Assembly (NCBI GenBank): GCA_963971425.1
Contig: OZ020524.1
Location: 22,931,022-22,995,021 of the forward strand
Source of the DNA: Bryoerythrophyllum caledonicum
Lineage: Eukaryota; Streptophyta; Bryopsida; Pottiales; Pottiaceae
Length of the DNA: 64,000 nucleotides
Direction: 5' to 3'
Shown: piece after piece, positions 1-12,860 of the stretch
Layout of the letters: each line of letters starts with the position of its first letter
Numbering within the stretch: the stretch's first letter is position 1
Program-made: the position numbers and the translations under genes
The notes under the pieces: generated by a model
Database searches by the model: none
What the model was told of the DNA's origin: nothing
Seen by the model: the letters and a program-made list of their open reading frames with translations, nothing else

Positions 1-961
1 ATGTCCTTACTAGATTAAAAACAATTTAAAAAATCAGTTTCCTGAAATTAGGACCAAAATATAAAAATATACATTTCTTACTAATTTAATACAAAATTCC
101 AAGATAGCCTAGAATTTTCAGCGAAGCCCGCGTTCCTGCCCGAGGCAAAGTTTCCACGGCTGCCCGTCGTTACGCACAGCGCGGCCGTGGCGCGACAGCG
201 ACGAGTCGTGAGGAGAATTCGCGCGCGACGCAACGTCTTCGATGTGAAGGAAAGAAAAGGGGAGGGAAGGGAAGCGCCTTGTTTCGCACCACCGCGCCCG
301 CACCACCACGATCGCCTCCGCAACGCCTCCGCCACCAGGCTCACCTCCCTTCCACTATCGCCACCGTACTCTTCACGCACCAGTAGTCACCTGCGTCCCC
401 CTTCTTGCCTGCACTGGCCCATCCACCCATTGCGCGCTACACGCCGGGTTCCTTTCCCGCTCCCCCCCATGATTCTAGCAACTAGTGCGCGCGTCGGAGT
501 CTCTTCCACACTGGGTGTGATCAGTCGATGGTGGTGTCAAGCGCGTTGAGTCCCGTTGGCACAGTGGATGGTGCTGTGAGGGTTCAGATGGTGGTTCTAG
601 AGAGCGGATTCGCGGAGAGTCTCTGAAGAACACTGACGTGGGTAGCTAGTTCCTGTGAATTTCCGTCGTGGGCATTTCCCTTGCTGCGATCGCCGTCACC
701 TCTGTGGAAGGTATGGAAAATCTAGGGTTTAAAGCAAACCACGCTCATCAATTTTGTAAGGAAATTTTCACCTTCAAACTTGACTTGTTAACTCTTCGTA
801 CTAACATACACTGCGGTTCTCGCACACCGTTTTCTGACTTTTCTACCTTTCCTGTTTTTTCAGTGATGAAGCAAGCGACAGAGCAGCATTAGAAACGGGG
901 AGCAGCAACCAGGGGTACAAACATATACTATTGCGTGTTTGATACTTTTTTAATTTGCATC
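1..961. other. Upstream region and 5' leader of the DPB3-like gene
   Basis: No protein gene is supported here. The first 100 bases are AT-rich; 120-480 is GC-rich with open frames on both strands that lack any recognisable domain. From about 600 the sequence looks like a promoter and 5' leader for the plus-strand gene that starts at 962. A plausible 5'-UTR intron runs from a GT at about 711 to a pyrimidine tract and CAG ending at 862, just before the coding exon. No TATA box could be assigned with confidence. Confidence 0.4.
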
Positions 962-2011
962 ATGAGCACTTCGAACATGGAGTCGGGCGAGGAAGACGAG
1001 AGGACGGAGAACGGGCAGGACTCGCACGAGGAGAACGGAAACGTGAACGAGAACGGCGCGTCAGCGTGGCGCGCTGAGCAGTCGCCGCTCACGCTGGCGT
1101 TTCCCATCTCCAGGGTGCGCAGGCTGGTGAAGAGCGGGAGCGGCGTGCAGTGGGTGGGCATGGACGCTGGCTTCCTCATCGCCAAAGCCGCTGTAAGCAC
1201 CATGATTCACACATTTTCCTTGTCACAATGCGGCATTCGAGCTATTTGTATAGTCATTGACATAACCCCTCTTTTCATTCATTACACTACTCTTTCCTCG
1301 AGTCCTTGACTTCAGTCAATGGAAGAGCTTGTGGTCTCGAAAGTAGTTTTAGCCGTCTTTCAGATACCAGATGAATAATCAGCCGCCTTTTCTTTCCTCT
1401 GAGCTGATTTTAGAATTATTTAGGGGTGTTTTTTTTTATTGTTGAGAATGTAAAAAGAAGGGGTATCTTATTGAAACCTCGGGGGACGTTCGTTGCCAGG
1501 ACAGGTTTCCTGTCAGAGAGTACCACGTATGTTTGTTGTCTTCTGCAGATGGTAATTAGTATTCTGAGTGACATTTTTCTATGTTGGTTGCAGGAAGTTT
1601 TCTTGGAGAAGATGGCTGAAGATGCGTTTGATAAAATGCTGGAAAGACAGCAGCAATCCATTCTGTACCCTCATCTCTGTACGTGAGAGTTTCATGCCCT
1701 GCCTTCTTTTTAGAATAAGCTGATCCCAGTGTCCCTCCAAATCATGTTGGAGCTTCTGTCATTCTACTTCACTGATGAATCATGTTATTTTGTTTTTTGT
1801 GTCCAGCAAATCACGTTGCGAGCACCCAGAGGCTGGAATTTCTCTCAGGTCAGCTTCTCAAACTAACCTGGCATTTCGGCTCTTCAGTCTTGTATGACAA
1901 TCATGTAGTTTTCACTCACGTGGGTTGTTCTGTCGATGTGCAGATTTTGTCCCTATAAAGATTCCAGGAGCAGCAGCTCTTGCCAACATTAAAATGGCAG
2001 ACCAGTCGTAG
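962..2011 (+). CDS. DNA polymerase epsilon histone-fold subunit (DPB3/POLE4-like)
   Basis: Four coding exons: 962-1192, 1594-1678, 1807-1848 and 1944-2011, all with GT-AG introns and consistent phases, giving 141 aa. Residues 1-40 are acidic and polar (EESEED-type). A histone-fold follows from about residue 44: FPISRVRRLVKS, then GMDAGFLIAKAAEVFLEKMAEDAFDK across the first splice junction. It ends in a YPHLSNHV...RLEFLSDFVP segment that is characteristic of this family. In known eukaryotes such proteins pair with a second histone-fold subunit (DPB4/POLE3) in the polymerase epsilon holoenzyme, where they bind double-stranded DNA, in the nucleus. ATG 962 is chosen over the in-frame upstream GTG at 935. 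The closest alternatives are NF-YC or CHRAC-15-like proteins, but the short C-terminus favours DPB3. The gene converges with the NAGLU gene on the minus strand. Confidence 0.88.
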
Positions 2012-2360
2012 CGCATGATACCTATAGTTGACTAGTGATTGTCATGGAAGTGTATCATAGGACATGGATGAAGATTGTGAAACCAAGTACAGAAGCTCGA
2101 GTGCCGGGGATAGCATTAGTATCCTGTTTTCCACGTCGTCGCAATGCGCTTGATTTAATGGACAAATCTGTCGGCATTATGAGTTAGCAAGATGCGTTAA
2201 GATACATAACTGGCATTACGAGTGGACTGGCATCTGGTTTGCACAAAACTGCTGACTTCTAGATATCCCGGGGAGGCACACAACAAGCGAATCTTATCTG
2301 GACTTGGAAAGGGTATGATTGACGCAACCTAAACGCCATGACAAGGGGCTTCAGGATGAC
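2012..2360. other. Convergent 3' intergenic spacer
   Basis: This spacer lies between the stop codons of two convergent genes (DPB3-like, plus; NAGLU, minus), so it should hold both 3' UTRs and polyadenylation regions. No other feature is visible. Confidence 0.5.
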
Positions 2361-5300
2361 TTACAAGCTCACAGATCCTTTTTTGATGCTAGTTACAGAT
2401 CCCCGGGTATCTACGATGAGGTCTGCGTACTTCTCATAAAGTGTCGTGGCAATAGTCAATGAATCACCTGTAGCTGTGGTAGGATACAAATTTGATGCAC
2501 CTTGCCAGTCGTTTGTTGACGCAATCCATTCTCGTCTCCATTCCTGAAAATCGAAGGGTGTGTTGGTACGAAGAGACTGCTTCAGGTACTTGATGTATAT
2601 TGAAGCTCTCGGGAGGTAGTAGTCACGAGTCAAACCACTCCACATCTTGTTTCCTGGAAGAAGAAAGAAAGTCGTTTATATTTCAATTATAGAATCTCAT
2701 GTTTTTGAATATTTGACCTTATGCGACTCTCAAAGAATTCCCGTAGGTATGTCTAATGATCGTAAAGATGAAAAATAACGTCACATCTGGTTTTTGCGGT
2801 ATTTTGGAATAAGCACGATATGTGCTTATAGTGATTATTATCAGAGAAGCATGTGATAGCACTACAAAATGGGGATGAACAGGGACATGTATTCGTGCGT
2901 ACCGTAATCGTGAAGAGGGCTGGGCTTATCAGGAGTATTGTCAAACCACATCGTTATCTGCGTCCTCGCATTCCACTCGTACTGCCAAGAAAGACAACCA
3001 TTAGATAACAAGAATATCTCCAACACTAGGACGTACTATGTATTGCCTGCTAAGAGCTAGTCAAGTTGACTTAGTGATGGGCTTCAAAACTTACGAGTTT
3101 CTTTTCTTCGTCGGTTATTGCAAATGCCTTGGCACTTTCCAACCAAGGTCCAAGTAAAAACTCTTCGCTGGAACCAAGTAACTCATCCATGTCAGATATG
3201 AGCTCCAACAGGAGGCGGCTTGAATGGTCCATTTTCTCAATATTTGACAATCTATATTCTTCCACAATCTGTGCGTGAAGCTGGTTCGCCAGCTTTGACA
3301 GCACTTGCCGAGTCAGATCCACAACATCATACCTGCCGATTGATTGCAACGCAGTGGGCAAAACCAAATCAGAATTGCAGCAGAAGTCATTACCATATTT
3401 GTACTAGAATCCAAAGCTACAACACAGAATAGAGAAAAAACGATGAGGACTTCTGATAGAAAAAATAACCTGTAAGGCTTGCTGAAGCTCAATGCATCAG
3501 CCGAGGCAAGAAGATACTGTAAAGCCTCAGCAGCATCCTGTGGAGAGTACCACATATGCTGAGGGTGAACCAGAAGTTGTTGTCTTGGTGGAAGATGAGA
3601 CTGACTGAAAATATCTTTCGCTCCTAATCTTTTGAGCAGTGGATCTCGAGAAAAAGACACAAGTTTCTTGGGAACATAGTCAGGAAATTCCACTATGACA
3701 TCTCCATTATGATCCTGCCAGAAGTATATAAAAATAAAAATGAAGAAACGATGATAAATGGTGACCGATATTTGCTATAAAGTTTCACTAAGCAGACAGC
3801 ATTCAAGAATAGAGGGGGCAAATATCAGGATCTAGAAATGCAAGTAGATTACACGCATCATAGAAAACAAACCTAGAAGCATGAAAGAGTGATTCGGGAA
3901 CTCACTGCAATTCCGTCGGAGCAGTTATAGATAGACTGGTGTAGCATCTTCCATGCTATTCGTGCACCAGCTGTCGATTCTCCATATCGTCTCCTTGGAT
4001 ATGACTCAATCCAGTCCTACACAACTCACACTGCAAGCCTCAGAACATACATGTGCATGTGCTTTCATTCTCAAATATGCCTTGTATTCCAGACCATCCG
4101 TTGGCCATTGACATTATCCTTGCCAGCCCCTCGAAGTTGTAGTAGTGTTCTTCATCATCATATACTATATATAAGTTTCCGCAGTAGCAATATGATACTA
4201 TCATGCGTACATGCTCTAATCTTACTACACCGCAAGATCCCCTCTGCATCATATGATTTAAGTAATATTTGAAACTTCACAACTCAAGGGGACCCAAATT
4301 CCTCACTCTCCCAAAAATATTGGACTATAAAATCCGCATATACAGAGTTTGGAAACATGCACTACGCCATACACACTGCAGAGTTGCATACGCAAATATT
4401 AAAATTAAGTAAATGGGAGGATATGGTAATAACTTACCTTGACATCAACAGCGGCATTGTGAAATGCCATTTCGGCCATTAGGTCATATACAACTGGATT
4501 CTGCTCAATGCCTTCCATACACATGCCAACGCCCACCTAGAATGGAAACCGAACAACTGCCAGACTCAATACAAAGAAAATGCCCTGATATACTTCAAGA
4601 GATGAAATCGAACATTCGCCAAAGAAGCTCCTTCGATCGGACAAAAAGCAAAATTCGAGAAATCTGTGGCTGCTGGGATTCGAGCCCAGGTCTCCACGGC
4701 CACAACGTGGAATTCTCACCACTAAACTACAGCCACTTCATGTCCTATTAACGGTAACAAACACTAGCAATTCTTTCAACGCACTCAACGATAATCCAAA
4801 AAATGTACTGCAAAAAGGGAGTTTGACTTACCATGGTTGAATTCGGGCTGGTGGCCGCTGCGATAGGTCCAGATCCCACCACGTCCAAAAGTCCATACAT
4901 CTCTATGTTGCCACCAAAATTGTGCAACATACACCTGCATTTGCACCAAAACAACTGAGAGCGCAATTAACCCTAAACACTAAGCCTAGCCGTTAACATG
5001 TTTTCACCCTATCACTGACCGACCCTATCTTTAAATAGTCCTTAAGAACTTAGTTATGCATTTTCCTTATGTCGATGGCAGATTCTGAAATCGTACCACC
5101 TGCTTAGAGTTGGGAATATTCTAGTCAATAGTCCAGCCCTAATGCAACTTTAGGTTGTGCTCAAACTGGCATGTCTTGGACTCACCACAAGGTGAACAAA
5201 ACTTACCAAATATAAGGAATGCCATAGAAGTGATCTGACCGCGACCATATGGGTTTCACTTCTGCAAAAAGGTCCAAAACCACCATTTTCCCAACTGGAA

Positions 5301-8300
5301 CCGAATGTAGCAAAGCCTGAAGCAGGAGCCATGCGAAAAGTGTCAACGAACAAAGAACAATCAAGGACGCATAGCAACAAAAGATAAAATTTTGTAGTAC
5401 TCAGGCATATGATAAAGAAGCACAGTTGGTCAAAACCTTCATTTGCGGAGGCTTCCAAAATTGAGCATCTGAAGAAAACAACCAGCCCTGCAAGAGGAAA
5501 AATTCAAAGTCAAAGGAATAATATCGTGTATGAAAGTGATCACATCAGAGGCATAACCAATAGTTGATATTTCAAAATCGTACTAATTAATCTTTGAAGC
5601 ATGATCTGCACTTGTCAAATGAAGTAGCAAACAGAAACCCTGAAAATACAATGTTTATCTTGTAAAGACTCGTAAATATGAATAGAATCAGCGGTTGACA
5701 TATGCACTTAGTTGCAAGTTCATCACAATAAGAAAGATGGGTTGCCTTGCCTGCATGAGCCAAATTGCGTTTTCGTCAGCAGCATTCATGGCTTTATACA
5801 CAATTGCACCAAGAGCCGAGATATAGGACGGGTCATCTGTTGGTGGTTGATTCTCATTGAAGGTATCACTGTAAAATTGAATGGTTCCATTTTAGATACA
5901 TCAATTACCATCACACGATAACTGAACTAGCCAAATAGTATAGGGGTAAATAAGGTAGATCGACGATTACAGAGTTAGTGATGTTCATCAAGTTACACAT
6001 GCAAAATAATGTGATCGCATAAACAGAAACTTATGAAATCAGTAGAGCTCACCAGTTATAAATATGTTGAGTTCCGCCGTACTCTGCAACAATTACTACA
6101 ACTTAGACCAAGGATAAGAAGGGAAAAAAGTTCTTTCATTCTCAACCACCTTCATTGAAGCATTAAAAACTCAAGATCTGGAAGCACTGTAATAAATTCG
6201 TAATACTGCAACTTATCAAGCAACTCAGGATGGGTATTATGAACCTTTCATCTGTTGGAGGATAAAAGCCTTTCCAATTTCAACAAACAATGGGTCATTG
6301 GGGTCCAAGAGAAAAGTACAGCAATATCGCTTGTCACCATCCACTGTATTCCTGTTTAGACAATAACTGCATGTTATTGACTTCTGTTCTACGACCATAC
6401 TGCATCCGAATATAAATTTATCATCCTACTGCTTCTGTGCACAAGAGTGACGTTCTATGGTACTGACATCTAGATAAGAAGCAGGTGCAAGGTGTTGAGG
6501 TGAGGTATAGAGGTGAGATGTAAAGACATTAGAAAAGATACTAGCTTCGTAAGAATGTGATTAGTGCTGAAGTGAAATAAACAAGGTTTAGTAAGGAAAG
6601 GGAGAAAAGCGAACCATTCTCCTAAACGCGTGACCTTTGCAGAAGGAAATTTCTTGGTGATGGCAACGGGAACATTACCCGCAAATGCTGGTAAAACTGC
6701 AATATATGAAATCTATACATGAATACTGTGAATTTGCTAGATGCAATGCATGTCTGAAGTCTTTCATCCGTTCAAAGTTCGAACATTAATTTAGCAGTCT
6801 CGAAAATGTTGATGCATACATTTAACGAGTTTGTAACAGTAAAGATGATTAAAGAACTTACCTGGTGTCATCCCTAACTCCCGCATACGTCCCAGAATTT
6901 TGATCTGTAGCTGCAACTGCTGATCGATCCATGTCTGTGGTAATGGACCTCCCCACCTGTCCATAATACAAGAATCATACAGAAATGTGTGAAACTTTAA
7001 GCAGAACCAAATCTACCTCTACGTAAGCCCCGTAGTGCTTTAAGCTTGTCATGAATTAAATAAAGACAAGCTGTCATTGCAAAACTTCATAATTGGTACT
7101 CATGGAACTAGGATTTTGAAATTGATGATCGTAAATATCAGTAGAAACCATGGGAACACTGAGATAAAATCTACTACCTCTTCAAATTACCCATTCGAGC
7201 CCATGCAAGAAAAGCTGGTCCGCCAAAGTAGTCATCCAATTCGGCCTTGGTTAGGTTGAAGGCTTCACTCTGTTAACAACTTCCGCACCATTCAGTCTAA
7301 AGTAGAAACCATTATTCCAGAAAAATCGCTAGTTCGTTATTCAAGAGGCGATTGTTTCATCCACTTCAAGCTTAGAGTGCTTTATTGTTCTATCTACTAA
7401 TGTATAAGCTATCTACATTTAATGCAGGCAACATAAGTATCGTTGGCTCTCAATTTGAAAATATTATAAGAAAATTCAATTGCAAACAAAATTGCACTCC
7501 AAAAACAAAAAAACCTCTACTTACTAACTCGCCAACCTTCGGATGTTTTCAACAGCTAACTAGCCGAACTTTTCATGTCTGCCGACTCATGCCGATAAAT
7601 ATGTTCCTATTTGAAAACTAATCTGTGCCCCAGGACTACTCAAGACCTTAACATACCTGAAAGACCTTCTGCCATATAGCCTCTTGCCCAGTAAACGCAA
7701 GAGGTAAATTGATCCCTTGCAAGGCCATCCAGTCAATCTCTTTCTCCCATCGCTCCCATGTCCACCATACATAGGAATCTACATAAAGTACGAGAACATC
7801 AGAATGCTCCCAAACGATATAGATCAAGCAATATTGCCGTGATTTCTCTTCGTAGTTTCGTACATTTCTTTGCGGAGTTCCTTCATGATCTGATGACCAC
7901 TGCTCACTCTTCAGATTGTAAAACAAGATCGAGCATACTGCAAGTACAGTCATCTACTATACCATAACTTCAGCTGTTAGGTGAATCAATTCCCAAAAAA
8001 ATACTCTCGAACATCCCTCCGTTTCTAACAGACGTAAAATATTACAGAACAAAATAATGACTCAAGGTGCACACGATCCTTACAGCTAGCTGTGACGACG
8101 TTTTGGTAGTAGTTCCATTCAACAGGGCGTTGAACTGTCACGGTGCCATCTGGGACTCGTGGCAGGTGCCCAAGTCTATGTACCGTATCAAGCTGTGCTC
8201 CACCGGTCTTATCCCAAGAAATATGCACGCCACACCAGTGTTTCAGATACCAGTGCAAGCCAGCACAGAGCTCTACGCCTGTTGTCCCCAATATCCTGCA

Positions 8301-9163
8301 TGCTCTTAGTTAGCAAGTTGCACAGAGGTTGGACAGAATCTGCACCAAGCGAGAAGACTCACACATGCAATGCACTTCCTTGTAGATACAAAAATATATG
8401 TAATCAGTCGACTAAATTAGGCTGACATGGTTTTTATCTGGTTATGAAAATGGCGTGTCATAAACAAATTTACAAATAAACAGTAAGCATCTTCCTATAC
8501 CACTCAATCAACACAAAGTCGCATGAGAAAAGACCTTATTTTTGCAGCTCCTTTGTGCAACCCCAAAGATGGATGATTTTGAATCTGGAAGCAGGATTTT
8601 CCTCCACATTTCTCCTGTTAAATACCCATATTCAAGACGTTTTAAGCACGCATATAATCATTTGGAAAATCACCAACCTGTCAACGATCAGAAACTTGAA
8701 TCTGGCGAATCAAACTAGTGAAAGTTGACAACCAGTTGAAAATTTCTGATGAAGACGAGGCACTCATTATAAATAAGTCCATAACTTTCTCTGACCTAAT
8801 TTTCGCTCAACAATTTGAATAGGCACAGGAAACGTAGGAAAACGCTGGCAACAGAATGTAGTTGATATGTGGAGTTTATGAAAACTATGAGTGATATTAA
8901 AAATAGGTCAACAGATGAGTCAGAATTCCAATAAAAGCAAAGTGTACCTTCGTGATGATACGCAGCTCGAAACTTGAAACATGGTTTGGGAGCAACCGTG
9001 CAAGTACATGTTGCGCAGCGTGCTCTTGAGTTGAAGCTGACGCCCTTTCTGAATCTATCTTGTTCAGACTTGCTTCATACTCGGGTACAAAGCACTCGGA
9101 GAAAGCCACCAGATATAAAAGATAGAAGATGAGCCAACTCTTCAGGTTTTTGGAAACTGCCAT
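2361..9163 (-). CDS. NAGLU: Alpha-N-acetylglucosaminidase (NAGLU family)
   Basis: This is a full gene of 19 coding exons on the minus strand, 827 aa. Exons in transcription order: 9163-8948, 8614-8535, 8295-8084, 7778-7657, 7269-7178, 6956-6862, 6696-6615, 6351-6245, 6083-6053, 5868-5751, 5487-5437, 5316-5207, 4934-4832, 4536-4438, 4016-3906, 3714-3470, 3332-3095, 2981-2903, 2653-2361; every phase agrees. The enzyme is a lysosomal/vacuolar-type glycoside hydrolase (GH89) that removes terminal alpha-N-acetylglucosamine. Residues 1-25 look like a signal peptide ([14 protein letters not shown]). Family landmarks: [65 protein letters not shown] (catalytic Glu about 351) and [11 protein letters not shown] (second catalytic Glu about 495). 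Length and domain order match human NAGLU and its plant homologues. Oddities: intron 10 has a GC donor (CAG/GCAAGG), and intron 13 contains a tRNA gene. Confidence 0.97.
4665..4736 (-). tRNA. tRNA-His (anticodon GUG)
   Basis: A 72-nt cloverleaf can be drawn on the minus strand: acceptor arms GTGGCTG and CAGCCAC with an A discriminator, anticodon stem CCACG/CGTGG around the loop TTGTGGC (anticodon GTG), and T arm CTGGG-CTCGAAT-CCCAG. Internal A and B boxes are intact. Runs of T occur a short way downstream on the minus strand (4650-4653 and 4643-4647) and would serve as the Pol III terminator. The gene sits entirely within intron 13 of the NAGLU gene (4537-4831), on the same strand. The universal extra G(-1) of tRNA-His is added after transcription, consistent with its absence here. 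Confidence 0.95.
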
Positions 9164-10205
9164 TAGGACTGCGCAAAAAGTAACTGGATCAATGCAATGC
9201 GTGCTTCGGCAATCTCATAGCCTCAACTCATTCCCTGCAAAAAGCAAAAGACCAAGGCATTCTCCAACATCAATTAAATACATACACAAATGAGTCAAAG
9301 ACGATTCCACACAACAGTCAACAAGGAACAGAATGAGAATTCTCAATCACCGTCCATTATCCTATAGTCCTCACAATGAACGTACTCAATCCACATCAGC
9401 TACAAAGCTATATTTCAAACACATATATCTCAATCTTTCCCAAGAGTGATGGAGCAAAATGTGATAAATGAGACAGTCTCGGAGCTCACAGTCTAAATAT
9501 CCAATCAGCAATGAATCTCTAAACCTGAATTTCCACTTAGCTCTCTGTCAATCAGAAAGAATCGACAAAGAATATTTGTTGACTCCGTAATTCTTTCTTT
9601 CGCGGCAAATTTGAATCCAGTTCAAATGTAACACAGTCCAATTCCAGATACAACATAATTCAATCCTAAACAACCTAAATGCAAAATTGAATCAAACCTA
9701 GGTTTGATTCAAATGACGTGAACTCGCAGGAACCGTGTCCTCGGCATATTGGAGTCCCGTTCAAAAAGAAGGTGTGTCACAACCCTCACAACAACTGTCA
9801 CAGCGCTCAAAATTTAATAAAGGCAGAAAAGAACAACATTCCTCGATCACCAGAGTTCCGAACAACCTAGTTGTCGTCGAATCACTAAACCACCTCAAGC
9901 TACGTCATACACAAACAAACAAAAAAAACAATTACGAGCTTCACAATTTAATAGATTACAACTACCGCATGTGTTACGCCACTCATCACATGAACTCCCG
10001 GCAAAATTGGAATTCAGTTCAAGAAACAGCAATGACTTGCAGCACCAGCAGCTCGCTCACAGCCAACACTGCCGCGAAGCTCAGACATCCAAACCAAGAA
10101 AATTCAGCATCCTCCAACATTCTCGAATCACCAGCTTCCAAAGCAACCTAACAGTCGCGAAACCAAACCACGACCAAAAAAAAAAAAAAAAAAAAAAAAA
10201 CACTC
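9164..10205. other. NAGLU upstream region with a poly(A) tract
   Basis: This should contain the promoter and 5' leader of the minus-strand NAGLU gene. Composition is AT-rich with short open frames that show no domain. A homopolymer run of more than 20 A lies just before 10200. No gene is supported. Confidence 0.4.
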
Positions 10206-10817
10206 GTGCTCCGCCATTCGCAAGCAATTAGGCGAAAATTCCAACTACTTCACCTTCCGAAATTCGCAGGGACTGCATCCTCCACAGCAAAGGCGCCTTG
10301 TAGCACCTGTAGCCCACTCGCGCCTGCTCTTCTGCTCTGCAACAGCTTCGTCCAGGTCGAGGAGAAGTTGCGAGAGGCGCTGGGGGACGCTAATGGAGCC
10401 GAAGCGATGGCGATGGCAACGGCGTGGACAGTGATGTGCGCAACAAGCGATCCCTCTGCGATGGCGGAGCATGCGAGTCCATCGCCAGAGCGCAATCCGT
10501 TCCTCTCCTTCGAGCCGGAACGCACTCCCACGCCTGTTCCAGCCTGGAATGGTGGTTGCTCTGGAGGTCCGTTCCGTCTGGAATTTCGACCAACGCCTGT
10601 TCCAGCGTGGAATGGTGGTTTCTGTGGAGGTCCGTTCTGTCTGGAATTTCGTCCCACGCCTGTTCCAGCCTGGAATGATGGTTTCTGTGGAGGTCCGTTC
10701 TGTCCGGAATTTCGTCCCACGCCTGTTCTAGCCTGGAATGGTGGTTGCTGTGGAGGTCTGTTCTGTCTGGAATTTCGTCCCACGCCTGTTCCAGCCACAT
10801 GGAAAGACTTTGTTTGA
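10206..10817. other. GC-rich block with unresolved open frames
   Basis: A 203-codon plus-strand frame runs 10206-10817, but frames of similar quality exist on the minus strand (10842-10390, 150 codons; 10798-10250, 182 codons). The 3' half is the 63-bp tandem repeat listed separately. None of the translations is recognisable. In the plus frame the repeat reads as 21-residue units like TPVPAWNGGFCGGPFCLEFR; in one minus frame as LEQAWDEIPDRTDLHRNHHS. I cannot decide whether any frame is translated; it may be a leader or promoter segment of the neighbouring NAGLU gene. Confidence 0.3.
10530..10794. repeat. 63-bp tandem repeat, 4.2 units
   Basis: Four near-identical 63-bp units begin at 10530, 10593, 10656 and 10719, followed by a partial fifth from 10782. 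Each starts ACGCCTGTTCCAGCCTGGAA and ends with GGAATTTCG plus a few bases. Differences between units are single-base substitutions with no indels. Because 63 is divisible by 3, an open unit stays open in whichever frame lacks a stop. Confidence 0.95.
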
Positions 10818-11278
10818 AATTTGTCTCCAATACACTCTCCAATGTTTTGATTGTATAAGTCTTAGAACATCTTTGTACACAATCATGTAGACAAAAGATG
10901 AAAATTCATAAAAATTCGAATATACATGTTTACTTCATGTCATTGCTAAGTTATCAACATAGTGCACATCTATACCTCGTCCATTTGAATGGATTTTTTG
11001 CAAGATTAAATAATTGGCAAAGTAATACATCCTCCAAAATCCACAATTTTCACTGCTGAAATACATTGACTTCAAACATCAACCCTTCATTATTGTGCAA
11101 TTTTCTCCTACTTTTAGATAGTTTTCTAGAAATATATATCAAAATCAGACATTCTACTTCCATGAGAAGCAACTCAAAGAAATTAATCAATGCAATTTGT
11201 GAGATTGTTGGAATAATTCTTAGTCTCTACAAGATTAAGAAAAAGTTAAAATTCGGTCTGTGGAAGAGGATGGCGTGA

Positions 11279-11497
11279 TTAACCCCTACAGGCCCAAGGC
11301 ATTTTAGAGGAGTCTTTACTCATTGTCATTTGTCAAGATGAATTTTTTGAGCTTGAAATCGTAGGATTTTCTTCTAAACTTGTATGAGATGATGTGGTAA
11401 ACAATTTGTGAATTTTGACCATACGGATTGAAAGATAATTATAGTGAAGGTGAAAATATTTGTACCCCGTAGGTAGACTTGGGCCTCTAGGGGTTAA
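11279..11497. mobile_element. TTAA-bounded MITE, copy A
   Basis: The element begins TTAACCCCTACAGGCCCAAG and ends with the reverse complement of TTAACCCCTAGAGGCCCAAG, so it has about 20-bp terminal inverted repeats directly inside a TTAA at each side. Its 219 bp carry no coding frame. The interior (CTTGTATGAGATGATGTGG, then CCATACGGATTGAAAGATAA) recurs in the other copies. Confidence 0.85.
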
Positions 11498-12860
11498 AGT
11501 TTTTGCTCATTTCACCCCTCAGTCCAAGTCCACCAGATCAAAATTAGTGATATGAAAGTACTTCCCCTTTTCGAAGGTAAACATTATTAAACATGTGACC
11601 AACTATTCAATGCCCATGAATAGTGATCATGGATTCATGGGAGTTCTGGAGACATGGAGAGAATTTTGTTAGGTTTATGTTTGGTAAGCAATGAATTTCA
11701 GTTGGTTTGAATTTTAATTTTAGATATCAGGTGGTATTTGAAGGCACGTTCATTCAGAAAGGTTGGTTTTTTGTAGTAATGCATTATTTTCTTTCAAGTA
11801 TTCAATTGAACATCTCCACTTAACTCCCGAAGGACTGTGATAATGTTTCACCAAAATTACTCTAAAATTGCATGTGTCATATTAGATATTATGAGATTTC
11901 ATTTGAGCAACTCTTTACTCTTTTCAACTATAGGATTTCAAATTTTAGTACTACAAAAAGACTCTTTAAACATTTAAATTGTAAACTTTGACCATGTGGA
12001 TTGTAAAATACATGCATGTCAAGGGTGCAATACAATATTATTCTTCCCAACGCAGACATGGTTAGCGTACTTTGATCCAAAGTAGTAGCATAGTTTTCTA
12101 TTATATATTGTATGAATTTCATGGAACTATGTTCTACCACATGTTACGTAATCACACGTCACAAATTACAAGTGATGGACGGGTTTAGGATAATAAAAAA
12201 GATTTTGTAATGAGCAGGGGTGTTACCTTAGCCTAGCAATGCGGGCATTTCCTTCGCGGAGCGATTTAATTATTTAAATGAATATTTTTGGATCTAAAAT
12301 CCAAACAATAAATGACATTATCATGCCTTTTTCTAATTTTGATAGCATACCTTGATATTATCATCCAAATCCTTAAAAACAATTTTTTCTAGATGAAAAC
12401 TCACTTGTTAAAATCCCTATCACTCTCAATAATATCACTTTTTCCCTCAAAAATTGTAGTGCAAGTGTGACAATAGCAAGAGGTGGGCGGATGAAAAATC
12501 TTTGTAACTTGGACGGAAATCCATTATTTACCTCTTCAAAAACTAAGTTTTTTTGACAATAACACAGCTTAGAGACACAATTTATACAAGAACAACCAAA
12601 TCATCTTCACTCGAATCAATGTATACAGCTGGACCACTTCCGTTTATTTGGAAGAAACACACCACATGTGGATGACGGATGATCACATGATATTCCACAA
12701 CACCATTCTACGGGTGAGGGATGATCATATCATATTCCATGACATTCCACCACACATTCCACGACAACACAATCCTTCCCTAGCACCTCAACATCATACA
12801 CAAGCACAACCTTCAACAAGATGATACCTCGAACACTAGTTTTAGGGATTTGCGTAAATA

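Noticed and set aside
11279..11497. Firm assignment of the TTAA elements to piggyBac
   Set aside because: The TTAA border and C-rich tip fit, but no transposase or empty site is visible, so the superfamily is kept as a hypothesis only.
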